A stretch of 64,000 bases of DNA from Bradyrhizobium barranii subsp. apii (GCF_011516635.5 NZ_CP096255.1:6880501-6944500), one strand, 5' to 3'. Counted from the first letter of the stretch, positions 55,264 to 63,891 are shown. Numbers and translations: made by a program. Notes: generated from the sequence alone by a model not told the origin.

Positions 55264-55982
55264 TCAGATCGCCTTCGTTGTGGTTGAGCAGCCGCCGCCG
55301 CAAAGGCCGATGGGCGTTCCGCCCTCGCCGCCTAGATTGATGTCGGGACTTTGGACGACGACCGTCGGCGCCGTAACCGTCGCCTTCCCGCTTTCCAGCT
55401 TCACCGAAGCGTCGTCGAATTCCGACGTCAGGCTTTCTTCGTTCCAAGTGATCTTGGCTTGCTGGAAGGTGATGACGACATTGTCGCCGTCCATGACGAT
55501 TGAGATCGTCTTTTCGTCCTTGCCGCTTTCGTCGTCGGGGGCGTCGTCGCCGCCTTCCTCGCCGCCGGCTTCGTCCCCGCCGCCGTCTCCGCTTTCGCCT
55601 GCGGCGTAACCGTGGCCGATGCGAATATTGACCTTCTTCTGATGGACAAGGTCGGCGTTCTCCTTGAAGACGCGAATGATGTCGCCGAACTGATTGAAGA
55701 TCGCCATACAGCCTTCGGGCGTCTTCTTCGGGCGGTATTTCTCGTGACCGCCGTCGAGGTAAAGCGTCCGATCGGATCGGCTGCCCATCTGGATTAGATA
55801 GCCGTCGCTATCCGCCGGCGGGACCGACGTAAGCCGAAGTCCAGCGGCCGCCAGATTTTCTTCGGCTTTTCGTTCTTCAACCCCTTGAGGTCGATCCGCT
55901 GCTGACTTTTCTTGTCGTCGACCTTCACGACGCGCGCGCGGCGCGTCGTCGACCGAATGCCGTCTTCGTGCTCGTAAAACAT
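55264..55982 (-). pseudogene. Mu gp45-like baseplate spike (V) protein, frameshifted
   Basis: The true start is the ATG overlapping the gp44 stop (TGATG): MFYEHEDGIRSTTRRARVVK, ending near RPLDFGL. The rest continues in another frame with LTSVPPADSDGYLIQMGSRS and YLDGGHEKYRP. The break is near 55825-55840, and the span is one base short of whole codons (restored about 239 residues). An unusual run of Asp, Glu and Gly (about residues 145-175 of the restored protein) precedes the beta-helical needle (ISIVMDGDNVVITFQQ). The C-terminus ends with a PAAR-like Cys-containing tip (GGTPIGLCGGGC). Confidence 0.8.
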
Positions 55983-57034
55983 CAGCCCATGTCCCAATCG
56001 CCGCCGGATTTGTTGCCCTTGCCGCCGCCGCCGCCCTGCCCGTCATAGGCGCGCGGGTCGACAAGGTTCAGCGTCGCGATGCTGCCGCTGTCGTTCTGGC
56101 GGTAGTCGACGCTTTCGATCAGCATGTCCTGCGCGATGTCTAGGAACTGGCTTTCGGTCCAAACCAAATAACCCGGCGTCCAGAGCATGCCGCCGTCATC
56201 GCGGAAGCCTTGCGTCAGGATCGTTGCCTTCAGCGCGTTACCGGCGGCGCGGTTCTTCCGGTTCTTCGCCCGCTTCTTCGCGCGATCCTTCGTCGTGTCT
56301 TCGTCTTGGATGATGACGATCGCACGATGGCGCTTGACCGCGCTGTCTTGTTCTTCCGCCTCGATTTCCAGATTGTCGTCGCCGTGGCCGAACGGGCGCT
56401 GTCCGCGGACGACGATCTTCGAATGGCGGTTTGAGCCGTTGTGGTGAGCGGTACCGGCGAGAATGTTGACGCCCTCGATCAGCCCGCCGCTTTGGCGTTG
56501 CCCGTTCGCCTTCGTGATCTTGGCGTTACCTTCCGGCGTGCCCGTGATCGTCATGCCTTGTTGACGCGCCAGCTTTTCGACACAGCGGAAGCACGTTTCG
56601 CCGGGCGTCAGCTGATACTGTTCGACCTTTTCCAGCTGCTGATCAGTCTCGAATTTGGCGGTGTAGTTGCTGGAAATCTCCTGCCCGATTTCAAGCGGGT
56701 CTTTGTTTTCGAACTGGCCGGTTTCATGTTCGGCGCTGCCGTCGACAAGGTCCGCCGATTTTGATGCGCCGCAGACATCGATAATTGCTCGCCTCGCTGC
56801 AAAGCTTGGTTCGCGGCTGTCGACATAGCCAGTCAGAAGAAGGTCGCCGTTTGCCGAAACAGTGACCTCCGTTCCTACAGCGAATACCGCGTTCGTTGCA
56901 GACCCGCCGAGTTCAGCCGCGATAGTCATCGAGAAAGACCGCGCGGCCTTGTTGAATGCGGCGTGGACGTTGATTTCTTCAAACGCGGTCCAGTTACCGC
57001 CGCCTGCGGTGATGGTGACGACTTCGATCCCCAT
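55982..57034 (-). CDS. Mu gp44-like tail/baseplate hub protein
   Basis: 350 residues of the phage late control D/gp44 group: VTVSANGDLLLTGYVDS, the ETCFRCVEKLARQQGMTITG block and a C-terminal beta domain. It forms the hub above the spike. It starts 7 bases after the gp43 fragment. Confidence 0.8.
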   Translation of the reverse strand: MGIEVVTITAGGGNWTAFEEINVHAAFNKAARSFSMTIAAELGGSATNAVFAVGTEVTVSANGDLLLTGYVDSREPSFAARRAIIDVCGASKSADLVDGSAEHETGQFENKDPLEIGQEISSNYTAKFETDQQLEKVEQYQLTPGETCFRCVEKLARQQGMTITGTPEGNAKITKANGQRQSGGLIEGVNILAGTAHHNGSNRHSKIVVRGQRPFGHGDDNLEIEAEEQDSAVKRHRAIVIIQDEDTTKDRAKKRAKNRKNRAAGNALKATILTQGFRDDGGMLWTPGYLVWTESQFLDIAQDMLIESVDYRQNDSGSIATLNLVDPRAYDGQGGGGGKGNKSGGDWDMG

Positions 57035-57040
57035 GACGAC

Positions 57041-57470
57041 CTACTTCGACAGCGCTTCGAATTCCGTCGGCATAAACGACGGATGCGGGATCATGTTACG
57101 CGCAACCAATTCGGCCGACCGATTGGGGTCGGCGTAAATCCGCCATGCCCAGAACAGCGACGGCATGGACAGGTTTGCTTCGACGGTGACGACCGGCGCG
57201 AGGTCGAGGACTGCGCGCGACAGGTATTCGATCGTCGCGTCGCGCAGCGCTGCAACCGCGTGGAACAGGTCGATTTCTCCCGGCGGGATCAATTCCAGAA
57301 TGGCTTCGATGTACTCCGCAACATTCCCGCGCAGCGTGATCCCGGATTGACGGTCGGTCAGCGTTACCCGGGCGACCGCTTCGCAATAGGCTGTTACCGC
57401 CGCGAGCAACAAAAGCCGTTTGGCTGCGGCGTCGTTCAGCGCCGCGGCCCGCCGGCTTGGCGTCGGATAG
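57041..57470 (-). pseudogene. C-terminal fragment of Mu gp43-like DNA circularisation protein
   Basis: Only the last 140 or so residues resemble the family (ARVTLTDRQSGITLRGNVAE, then MPSLFWAWRIYADPNRSAEL, MIPHPSFMPTEFEALSK). The open frame continues to 57748, but that part is the antisense of the plus-strand gene at 57483 and has no homology-like character. A full gp43 has 400-500 residues, so the 5' part was lost at a deletion junction near 57470. Confidence 0.7.
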
Positions 57471-57482
57471 GGGGAAGAAGGA

Positions 57483-57752
57483 ATGACGGATGGGATCGAC
57501 GGCCTTCGCTGGCATTCGCTTCGCGCCGGGAAGCGGCGGGCCTTTTGGCGCGCTTCGAAGCCGGCCCGCGCCGCTGGCTTTCCGATCGCCAGCTGGCGGC
57601 TGTGGACTGGCACAGAGCCGACGGAGCAGGATCGCGAACTGATCGCGGAAGCTTGCATTTCGCTCAACGGCGAACAACGGGACTGGCTTCGCGGTAAACG
57701 CCGGCGGCTTGTGCGCCGGCCCGGGCGCACAGGGCGCACACTGACCATATGA
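57483..57752 (+). CDS. phage-type hypothetical protein (89 aa) at the prophage edge
   Basis: The ATG at 57483 has GAAGGA directly upstream. The sequence (LRWHSLRAGKRRAFWRASKP, then RLWTGTEPTEQDRELIAEAC) reads as a real basic protein. It is the only plus-strand gene of the remnant and may be a survivor of the lost early region. Its 3' end carries TGTGCGCC boxes. Confidence 0.5.
   Translation: MTDGIDGLRWHSLRAGKRRAFWRASKPARAAGFPIASWRLWTGTEPTEQDRELIAEACISLNGEQRDWLRGKRRRLVRRPGRTGRTLTI
57710..57740. repeat. cluster of TGTGCGCC boxes at the right prophage end
   Basis: TGTGCGCC at 57710-57717 and its inverse GGCGCACA at 57724-57731 and 57733-57740. They mirror the left-end cluster. Confidence 0.55.
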
Positions 57753-57779
57753 TATCAATAGCTTAGCGGCCTATCCCGC

Positions 57780-57793
57780 TAAGGACTTGTTAA
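57780..57793. repeat. right 14-bp prophage boundary repeat (candidate attR)
   Basis: TAAGGACTTGTTAA, identical to 45402-45415 in the same orientation. Confidence 0.6.
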
Positions 57794-57883
57794 TGCTGTA
57801 ATGACGAATTCACCCGGCACAGTGCGTCGCGACGCCTGCTTGCGGGCTCGGGCGTTCGTGCTTCGAATCTGGAGAGCAAGTGG

Positions 57884-57899
57884 TTAAGGAGGCGTTAAC
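57884..57899. promoter_or_regulatory. second CtrA-type box, just right of the prophage
   Basis: TTAA-GGAGGCG-TTAAC, an exact TTAA-N7-TTAAC match. Without the prophage it would lie about 180 bases upstream of the TPR gene, so the two boxes were probably one promoter region. Confidence 0.6.
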
Positions 57900-57931
57900 A
57901 CCCCGTAGCCCGCACCCGTCAGGAATGCCAA

Positions 57932-58126
57932 TCAACCCCCGCGATTGGCCGGCAAGGCATTCAACTTGCCTCGCGCTTCGCGAATTGACTGCAAGGTCAA
58001 TCGCTTTTCCGAGATTCGGCTCTCGATGTACTCACGCTCGAGATCGGTCAACTGTGTGTTCAACAACCGCTGATAGCGGCGAATGCTATCGTCGTGAGCC
58101 TGAATGAGCGCGAACCTTGCATCCAT
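57932..58126 (-). CDS. small helical hypothetical protein (64 aa)
   Basis: The ATG at 58126 has a strong GGAGGTG site five bases upstream. The charged helical sequence (IRRYQRLLNTQLTDLEREYI) suggests a short coiled coil. Function unknown. It is the first host gene to the right of the prophage. Confidence 0.65.
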   Translation of the reverse strand: MDARFALIQAHDDSIRRYQRLLNTQLTDLEREYIESRISEKRLTLQSIREARGKLNALPANRGG

Positions 58127-58162
58127 ATTCACCTCCGATTCGTTCCGCCTCACCGGGCCAAC

Positions 58163-59026
58163 TCAGTCGTAATCGACGCCATAACGCGCGAACTCGTCGC
58201 CGATGTTCTTCTGAATTGTCCTTGCAGTCGAAATGTCAGATTTTCCGCCGATCGCATCGCCTTGCTTCAGCTTGGCAAGCCCGCGGCCAAAAAGCGCGCT
58301 CGCCAGTTCCGGGGCGGCTCGCAGGGCAGAATTGTAGTCATCGATCGCGGCACCGAACTCACCCATCTTCAGGTGGATCAGCCCACGCGAGTCGTACACG
58401 GCAGCGCTGGTCGATCCCGACTGAAGCGCTCTGTCGCAATCCGCCAGCGCTTCTCGCGAGGCACCGAGAACCGCCCTGGTCCAACATCGTCCGCTCCATG
58501 CCGCCCGCGAGGCGGGCTGGAGACGGATTGCCTCGTCGTAATCATGCGCCGCGCGCTGGTGGTCGTTCTTTTTCAGATAGGCTCCCGCGCGGTTGACGAA
58601 GGCAGCGCCACAGCCGGGATCGAGCTTGATCGCATCATCAAAGGCTTCGATCGCGAGCTCATATTCGCGTCTCCTCAAGTGAGCCACGCCGCGGTTGTTG
58701 AAGGCCTTTGCGTATGTCGGATTGAGTGCGATCGACTGATCGAAATCGCTGATGGCGCTGTCGTAGTCGCCCTTTGCCGTGTAGGCGTTACCGCGATTGT
58801 TATACGCGATTGCCAGAGCTGCCGTCGAATCTGGACGCGCCTGTATGAAAGTCGTGCAGGCACCGATCCGGACATCGAGCGAGGTGGTACCCGTCCCGTT
58901 GCACAGTTCGATATTGCTGAGATAGCTGTCCTTCACCCCGGAGTTCTGGGCCGCGACCGGCAAGCCGACCAGCATCAGGACGACAAGCGCCAGTCCGCCT
59001 TCGGCAACGGAGGATCCTGGTTTCAT
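58163..59026 (-). CDS. secreted tetratricopeptide-repeat protein
   Basis: 287 residues. A hydrophobic signal segment (about 8-26, ending PVAAQ) precedes six or so TPR units (for example AYNNRGNAYTAKGDYDSAIS and AFNNRGVAHLRRREYELAIE). TPRs bind partner proteins; the partner is unknown. It may be cotranscribed with the small gene downstream, 36 bases away. Confidence 0.8.
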   Translation of the reverse strand: MKPGSSVAEGGLALVVLMLVGLPVAAQNSGVKDSYLSNIELCNGTGTTSLDVRIGACTTFIQARPDSTAALAIAYNNRGNAYTAKGDYDSAISDFDQSIALNPTYAKAFNNRGVAHLRRREYELAIEAFDDAIKLDPGCGAAFVNRAGAYLKKNDHQRAAHDYDEAIRLQPASRAAWSGRCWTRAVLGASREALADCDRALQSGSTSAAVYDSRGLIHLKMGEFGAAIDDYNSALRAAPELASALFGRGLAKLKQGDAIGGKSDISTARTIQKNIGDEFARYGVDYD

Positions 59027-59080
59027 GTCAGGCTCCCGATCTTCCGAGATCTGGCGATTGCACCGGCTGGGACCAATTCT

Positions 59081-59737
59081 CTAGCAGCCGCGGCAGATGT
59101 TCAGATTGAGCCTTTGCTCGGCCCTTTGCTCGGGTTGGCGTGTCCCCGCAGCGCCGGGCTTCTTCGTATATTTGTTCTTGCCCTCTTCGATCAGAGTGGA
59201 AAACCTGGTGGTTCCGTCGTCCGAGATTTCGACGTGAGGTGTGGTGCCTCGAATGCCCATCGTCGCGACCGGCGTTTCGATCTTCATGTCGCCGGTCATC
59301 GCAACCTGGCCGGCAACAAAAACGAACGTACCCTTGGTCAGGTTGATGACTGTCGAATTGGACTTTCCACCCGGCTCGTAGACGTATTCGTCCAATGTCA
59401 TGCGGGCGTTGCTCGACAAGTTGAACGAAGTTCCATCGACAAAGTTGATGCCGACCCGACTGTCGGCACCGGTTCGAACCAAATCGCCCAAATAGACGGG
59501 ATCACCGATCTTCGTCTGGATGGATTCGCCCCCGACGTTTGCCTGAACAATGGCGGCGCCCGCATGCTCGATGGTGACCGAGCCATCGGCTGTCACAACT
59601 TTCCCGATTGGCTTTGATGACGAGTCCAGCACGGCACGTCGCGGGGAATCGTCCTGCGCCTGAACCGGGCGGGGTGACGAAGCGGCCAGCGCAAGGACGA
59701 GACCTGCCACGAGAACAATCGCTGCACGAGTGCCCAT
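59081..59737 (-). CDS. FecR-domain periplasmic protein
   Basis: 218 residues from the ATG at 59737 (AGGAGGA upstream). A signal peptide (about 1-28) is followed by a FecR-type domain (about 45-160: DPVYLGDLVRTGADSRVGIN, FVDGTSFNLSSNARMTLDEY, PVATMGIRGT). There is no cytoplasmic or membrane part as in true FecR, so it is not an iron sensor. Such free FecR-domain proteins often stand next to large secreted repeat proteins, as here with the divergent VCBS gene. Confidence 0.8.
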   Translation of the reverse strand: MGTRAAIVLVAGLVLALAASSPRPVQAQDDSPRRAVLDSSSKPIGKVVTADGSVTIEHAGAAIVQANVGGESIQTKIGDPVYLGDLVRTGADSRVGINFVDGTSFNLSSNARMTLDEYVYEPGGKSNSTVINLTKGTFVFVAGQVAMTGDMKIETPVATMGIRGTTPHVEISDDGTTRFSTLIEEGKNKYTKKPGAAGTRQPEQRAEQRLNLNICRGC

Positions 59738-60144
59738 GGCTTCCTCCTTTTCGAAGATATGATCCTCGAGCATCCGAACGGCTCCGACAGGGCCGACGAA
59801 AGCCATCGGGGATAATGGCAGACCAGCCACAGCAAACCACGACAGCCAAAATGGTTATTCCGGGGTAATCCGAATGGCTGATCGCCGTGTCCAAAAGAGT
59901 CACTATCCGCGCCAGGCAATTTCAAACAGCTTTTAGCGCTGAAAGCGGTACCGTCGGGCGAAACGTCAGCAATTCTGCCGTGATCAGCCTGGGCGGAATT
60001 CTCAGAAACGACAACTTTTTAGCGGGCATAGCTGAGGTTGCCGGCACAAAATTGTTCCCGATCGCGTGACGCGGCAAGCCGGCCAAGACGCGGCGGCATA
60101 GGGCGACGCCTGAGGCCGACCGCTAGGGCAATCGAGGTTGAAAA
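59738..60144. other. divergent intergenic region between FecR-domain and VCBS genes
   Basis: About 400 bases that should hold both promoters. A 60-codon open frame on the plus strand (59889-60069) has no ribosome-binding site and no recognisable sequence. I see no clear operator. Confidence 0.4.
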
Positions 60145-63100
60145 ATGGCCGTCACGTCCACTGCAGAGCACGGGGGCGAGCGCGAAGCCGCTGCGGGCCT
60201 GCATCGCCGCGTGAAGACGGCGAAGAGCAATCCTCCTGATGTACCCGCTATTCAATCTCATGAGCGAGCCTCTGCCGGCCGTTTCGGGATGCTGTCGCTC
60301 ACGGCATTGCTCTTCTCGATGATCAAGGAGGTCAGGGCCGCAGACCCGAACGCAACGTTCCTGGACGACGATACGATTACATACAAGGACTTTGCACACG
60401 GCACCTTCGAGCTCACGACCAAGGAACCAACCCCGCGGCACATCATCGTCGAGGACCCCGGACAAACGGTCGTGCTGAGCAAGGTCGGCTCCGGGCTTAC
60501 CGTGAATCAGCTCGACAACAGCGCGACCCGCATGGAGGAGCTGCGGGTGGCCCAGCAGGAGGCGCTCGAAAATTTCTCGAAGGGATTTGGCAAGAACGGG
60601 TCCGGCACGCCTCCGTTCGTCGAATCTCTGCCGCTGGAGCCGATCAATTTCATAGCGCCCGCGGCGCCAAGCGCACTGCTGCCGTTGCAGCCGATCATCG
60701 TCACGGTGCCCGACATCATCACACCCGTGACACCCGTGCGGACGCCGCCGATCTTTAATGTGCAGGCGGGCCCGCTTGAACTCGACACGGTCGCGTTCGA
60801 CGTCTTCGCCGCAACGAGGGGAACCTTCAGCGCCAGCAGCTCCAGCGCCGCGCTGACTTTCGGCATCAGCGGAGGCGCTACGGGCGCTACCGCGCTGGAG
60901 GGAGCGATCTACGACGTATCGAAGGCCAGCTCTTATGGCACGCTTTATCTGAACAGCTCGACTGGCGCCTATGCCTTCGTTCCCAACAGTGGCGCGATCA
61001 ACGCGCTGAAGACGCCGACCACCGATAGCTTTGTGATCACCGTGTCCGACGGATCGCTTTCGGCTCAACAGGCCTTCACGATCAACATCAACGGAGCCGA
61101 CGACGCGGCGATCATCTCCGGCACGACGACCGGCTTGTCAATCGAATCCGGCGGCGTCGCCAATGCCCCATCCGGCCCACCTGTCACAACCGGCCCACCT
61201 GTCACAACCGGCAAGCTTTCGGATATCGACGTCGACGACCCCGCCAACACTTTCTCGGCCGTCAATTCCCCGACGAAGAGTGCACACGGTTACGGCACTT
61301 TCACCATGACCGCCGACGGCGTCTGGAGCTACACGCTCGATCAATCCAACAGCGCAGTGCAGGCTCTGAACGTCGGCCAGACGCTGACCGACACCTTCAC
61401 GGTGACCAGCATCGGCGGCACCCCGCAGTTGATTACCATCACGATCAACGGCTCCAACGACGCTGCCATCATTTCCGGGACGACGGCCGGCACCGTGACG
61501 GAAGCCGCATGTTGGAAGCCCGGGACTCCGACCGCGACCGGCAAGCTTGCAGATACGGATGTCGACAATACTCCCGACAGCTTCACGCCGGTGACCTCGC
61601 CCAGGGCGAGCGACCACGGTTACGGCTGCTTCCGGATGACGGCCGACGGCGTCTGGACCTACACGCTCGATAACACCAATTGCGTCGTCCAGGCGCTGAA
61701 CGTCTACGACACCCTGACCGACACCTTCACCGTGACCACCATCGACGGCACCGCGCAGGTGGTGACGATCACCATCCACGGCACGAACGATCCGGCCATT
61801 ATCCACGGCTGCATCACTGGCTCGGTGACCGAGCCCGATTGCAGGGAACACGGCAAGCCGACGGCGAGCGGCAGACTGACTGACACCGACGTCGACAACG
61901 CGCCGAATACATTCACGCCGGTCACTTGTGCGACACGGAGCGCGGGCGGCTACGGCACTTTCACAATGACTGCCGCCGGTGTGTGGACCTACACGCTCGA
62001 CACCGCCAACTGTGCCGTGCAGGCGCTTCCTTCCTGCGAGACTTTGACCGACACCTTCACGGTCACGACCATCGATGGGACGGAACAGACCATAGCCATC
62101 ACAATCCACGGCGCCGACGATCGCGACCATTTCGGCCACGCGGCAGCTCTCGATGCCGCCGATCCGCCCCACGCCGCCACGCTCCCCGAAGACAATGCGG
62201 CTGCGAGAGCTTTTGCCGCCGGTCCGACGGTGGCTGCGAGCACTCATGACGCGAACACGGATGGCATCGGCGCCTCCGGCGAAAGTCCGGATCATGGCAA
62301 GATCGGTACAAACGGCGGTCGCGACACCTTTCACGACGGGCACGAACAGACCCTTCTTGCCGGCGGCTCCAGAGACGATCATTTCGTCTTTGCCTCGACG
62401 TCGAATTCCAGTGCAGCGCGCCCTGATATCATCTCTGGTTTCAAGGCAGACTCTGAGCGGGGCGACCTGATAGCGCTCGGCGCGCTCACCCTCTCCGTTC
62501 TGGCACTCGACCCCTCCAGCACGACGGTGCCCGCACATACGATCGCCTGGCTCTACGACAGCTCGGCGAACCAGACCATCGTGTACGTCAATCCGACGGA
62601 TCAAAGCCTGAGCATCGGCGATTCCAGTCTGGTGGAAATCCATCTCGATGGCTTCTCCACCGTCCAGACGTCGGATTTCATGCTCGCGCTGGAAACGTCG
62701 GGTCATGCGATGGCAGCCGCGCCGGCCAATCTGGAACCGGGCGCGGACAACGACGCGGCCGGTAGCCCGACGACGGCGACCAGCCCCTCATCAGGCGAAA
62801 TCGTCCATGAGCGAGCCGCCCTGATCGACGGAGACGGGCCCGGGCAAGCTGCGAAGGCGAGCGGGTGCAGGTTCGATGCCGATTGCGACCGGATTGCCCT
62901 CGTCAGGCACACCGAGTTCGTTCAGCCCGACGATACGAACACGCGATCGGACGCCCCCGCCGGCGGGAACGTGGCCTCCGCGGTGAGCCACGTGCAGCCC
63001 GTCCACCAGCTTCATTCCACGGCAGTCGCGGAGAATAGGTTCGTATTCGACAAGCTGACACCGTTCGACAACGGCAAGGAGATCGCGCCCGCTCCAGAGA

Positions 63101-63567
63101 GCGTGGCCGCCAAGGACAGCGGCCCGGTCGCACCGTCCACGGTCGACCCAAGCGTCGAGTCCGGCCCAGACTCCATCGAGACGTCACGCCACGAAAATCA
63201 CTTGCGCGAGCATCATCATGGGGAGCCGATAGCCGAGAACGATCTTCCTCGAGTTGCTTCTGTTCACCTCGGGGACTCATTTCATTTCAAGCAGCACGGC
63301 TCTGACGGTTCGGGTGACATTGCGCCCGCGCCCTGGCACACGGCGGTCGAACCCTACGCCATCAAGGATGGCGCTGTGCATGGCCACCATTCAGAGCTCA
63401 GCGCAGGATGGGACGATCCTTCGGACCCGTCCGATCATCACGAACATGCTGGCGTCGTCCACGGATTCAGGGCGGCGTCGATGCCTGAGCCGTCCCCGCC
63501 GCATATTGATCCGGCTCACGGCGCAGGCTCAGCTCACGCCCACGTGCCGCACGATCTGATCGTGTGA
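60145..63567 (+). CDS. VCBS-repeat secreted protein (type I secretion/adhesin type)
   Basis: 1140 residues. A basic leader is followed by a hydrophobic segment (about 50-66, MLSLTALLFSMIKEVRAAD) like those of rhizobial VCBS proteins. A cadherin-like domain (about 205-315) precedes three VCBS repeats (about 315-430, 442-550, 552-656), each with the pattern GYGTFTMTADGVWSYTLD and LTDTFTVT. A serralysin-like C-terminal target region follows (about 733-852, DDHFVFASTSNSSAARPDII). The last 290 residues are acidic and His-rich. Ten cysteines are present, eight of them in repeats two and three, which is unusual for this class. No ABC exporter gene is visible in the window. Confidence 0.8.
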   Translation: MAVTSTAEHGGEREAAAGLHRRVKTAKSNPPDVPAIQSHERASAGRFGMLSLTALLFSMIKEVRAADPNATFLDDDTITYKDFAHGTFELTTKEPTPRHIIVEDPGQTVVLSKVGSGLTVNQLDNSATRMEELRVAQQEALENFSKGFGKNGSGTPPFVESLPLEPINFIAPAAPSALLPLQPIIVTVPDIITPVTPVRTPPIFNVQAGPLELDTVAFDVFAATRGTFSASSSSAALTFGISGGATGATALEGAIYDVSKASSYGTLYLNSSTGAYAFVPNSGAINALKTPTTDSFVITVSDGSLSAQQAFTININGADDAAIISGTTTGLSIESGGVANAPSGPPVTTGPPVTTGKLSDIDVDDPANTFSAVNSPTKSAHGYGTFTMTADGVWSYTLDQSNSAVQALNVGQTLTDTFTVTSIGGTPQLITITINGSNDAAIISGTTAGTVTEAACWKPGTPTATGKLADTDVDNTPDSFTPVTSPRASDHGYGCFRMTADGVWTYTLDNTNCVVQALNVYDTLTDTFTVTTIDGTAQVVTITIHGTNDPAIIHGCITGSVTEPDCREHGKPTASGRLTDTDVDNAPNTFTPVTCATRSAGGYGTFTMTAAGVWTYTLDTANCAVQALPSCETLTDTFTVTTIDGTEQTIAITIHGADDRDHFGHAAALDAADPPHAATLPEDNAAARAFAAGPTVAASTHDANTDGIGASGESPDHGKIGTNGGRDTFHDGHEQTLLAGGSRDDHFVFASTSNSSAARPDIISGFKADSERGDLIALGALTLSVLALDPSSTTVPAHTIAWLYDSSANQTIVYVNPTDQSLSIGDSSLVEIHLDGFSTVQTSDFMLALETSGHAMAAAPANLEPGADNDAAGSPTTATSPSSGEIVHERAALIDGDGPGQAAKASGCRFDADCDRIALVRHTEFVQPDDTNTRSDAPAGGNVASAVSHVQPVHQLHSTAVAENRFVFDKLTPFDNGKEIAPAPESVAAKDSGPVAPSTVDPSVESGPDSIETSRHENHLREHHHGEPIAENDLPRVASVHLGDSFHFKQHGSDGSGDIAPAPWHTAVEPYAIKDGAVHGHHSELSAGWDDPSDPSDHHEHAGVVHGFRAASMPEPSPPHIDPAHGAGSAHAHVPHDLIV
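61172..61207 (+). repeat. 18-base tandem duplication in the VCBS gene
   Basis: Two exact copies of CCGGCCCACCTGTCACAA, encoding a repeated Gly-Pro-Pro-Val-Thr-Thr in the linker before the first full repeat. It is in frame. Confidence 0.85.
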
Positions 63568-63589
63568 TGTCCGCAGGGCAACTGGATCT

Positions 63590-63787
63590 TCAGTGTTGTT
63601 TTCCGATGCCATCCGATGCGGCGGAGCTGTCCCGCTCGGGACAAGCATCGTCAATGTCGCCATCCTCTTCTTGCGGCGGCAATGCATGCTGATGGTCAAG
63701 CGCGGATGTCCAGGCCAACGTCATCGCCGCGATGAGCAGCCGATTGACGGCTTCGATTGCGCGTTCTGCTACGGACGAGTAATTCAT
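63590..63787 (-). CDS. small hypothetical protein (65 aa)
   Basis: The ATG at 63787 has GGAAG upstream. The N-terminal half is a helix (MNYSSVAERAIEAVNRLLIA) and the C-terminal half is acidic. An overlapping plus-strand frame looks less protein-like. Function unknown. Confidence 0.45.
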   Translation of the reverse strand: MNYSSVAERAIEAVNRLLIAAMTLAWTSALDHQHALPPQEEDGDIDDACPERDSSAASDGIGKQH

Positions 63788-63891
63788 GGCTTCCGCCCGC
63801 GCGGCTGATTGCCGATGGCGGGAGCCTAGGACGAACTCTCCAGCACCACTGTACTCCAGTTCACAGTTGCACGCGTCAACTCATCGCAGCC

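Larger units (their letters stand above)
45402..57793. mobile_element. Mu-like prophage remnant (baseplate, fibre and lysis modules)
   Basis: About 12.4 kb bounded by the direct repeat TAAGGACTTGTTAA. Nearly all genes are on the minus strand in the order gp43 fragment, gp44, gp45, gp46, gp47, gp48, fibres, lysis genes, CHAP-like hydrolase, terminator, O-antigen ligase-like cargo. There are no genes for portal, terminase, capsid, sheath, tube, tape measure, integrase, transposase or repressor, so an internal deletion has removed most of the phage. Three genes carry one-base deletions. It cannot make particles by itself. Confidence 0.85.

Noticed and set aside
45402..57793. The 14-bp repeat as a Mu-type target duplication
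   Set aside because: Mu-like phages duplicate about 5 bp; 14 bp fits site-specific integration better, and no matching 5-bp duplication is seen outside the TGTGCGCC clusters.
45402..57793. A functional tailocin (R-type bacteriocin) locus
   Set aside because: Sheath, tube and tape-measure genes are missing, and gp45 and gp47 are broken.
59889..60069. 60-codon plus-strand open frame between the FecR-domain and VCBS genes
   Set aside because: GTG start without ribosome-binding site and no protein-like pattern.
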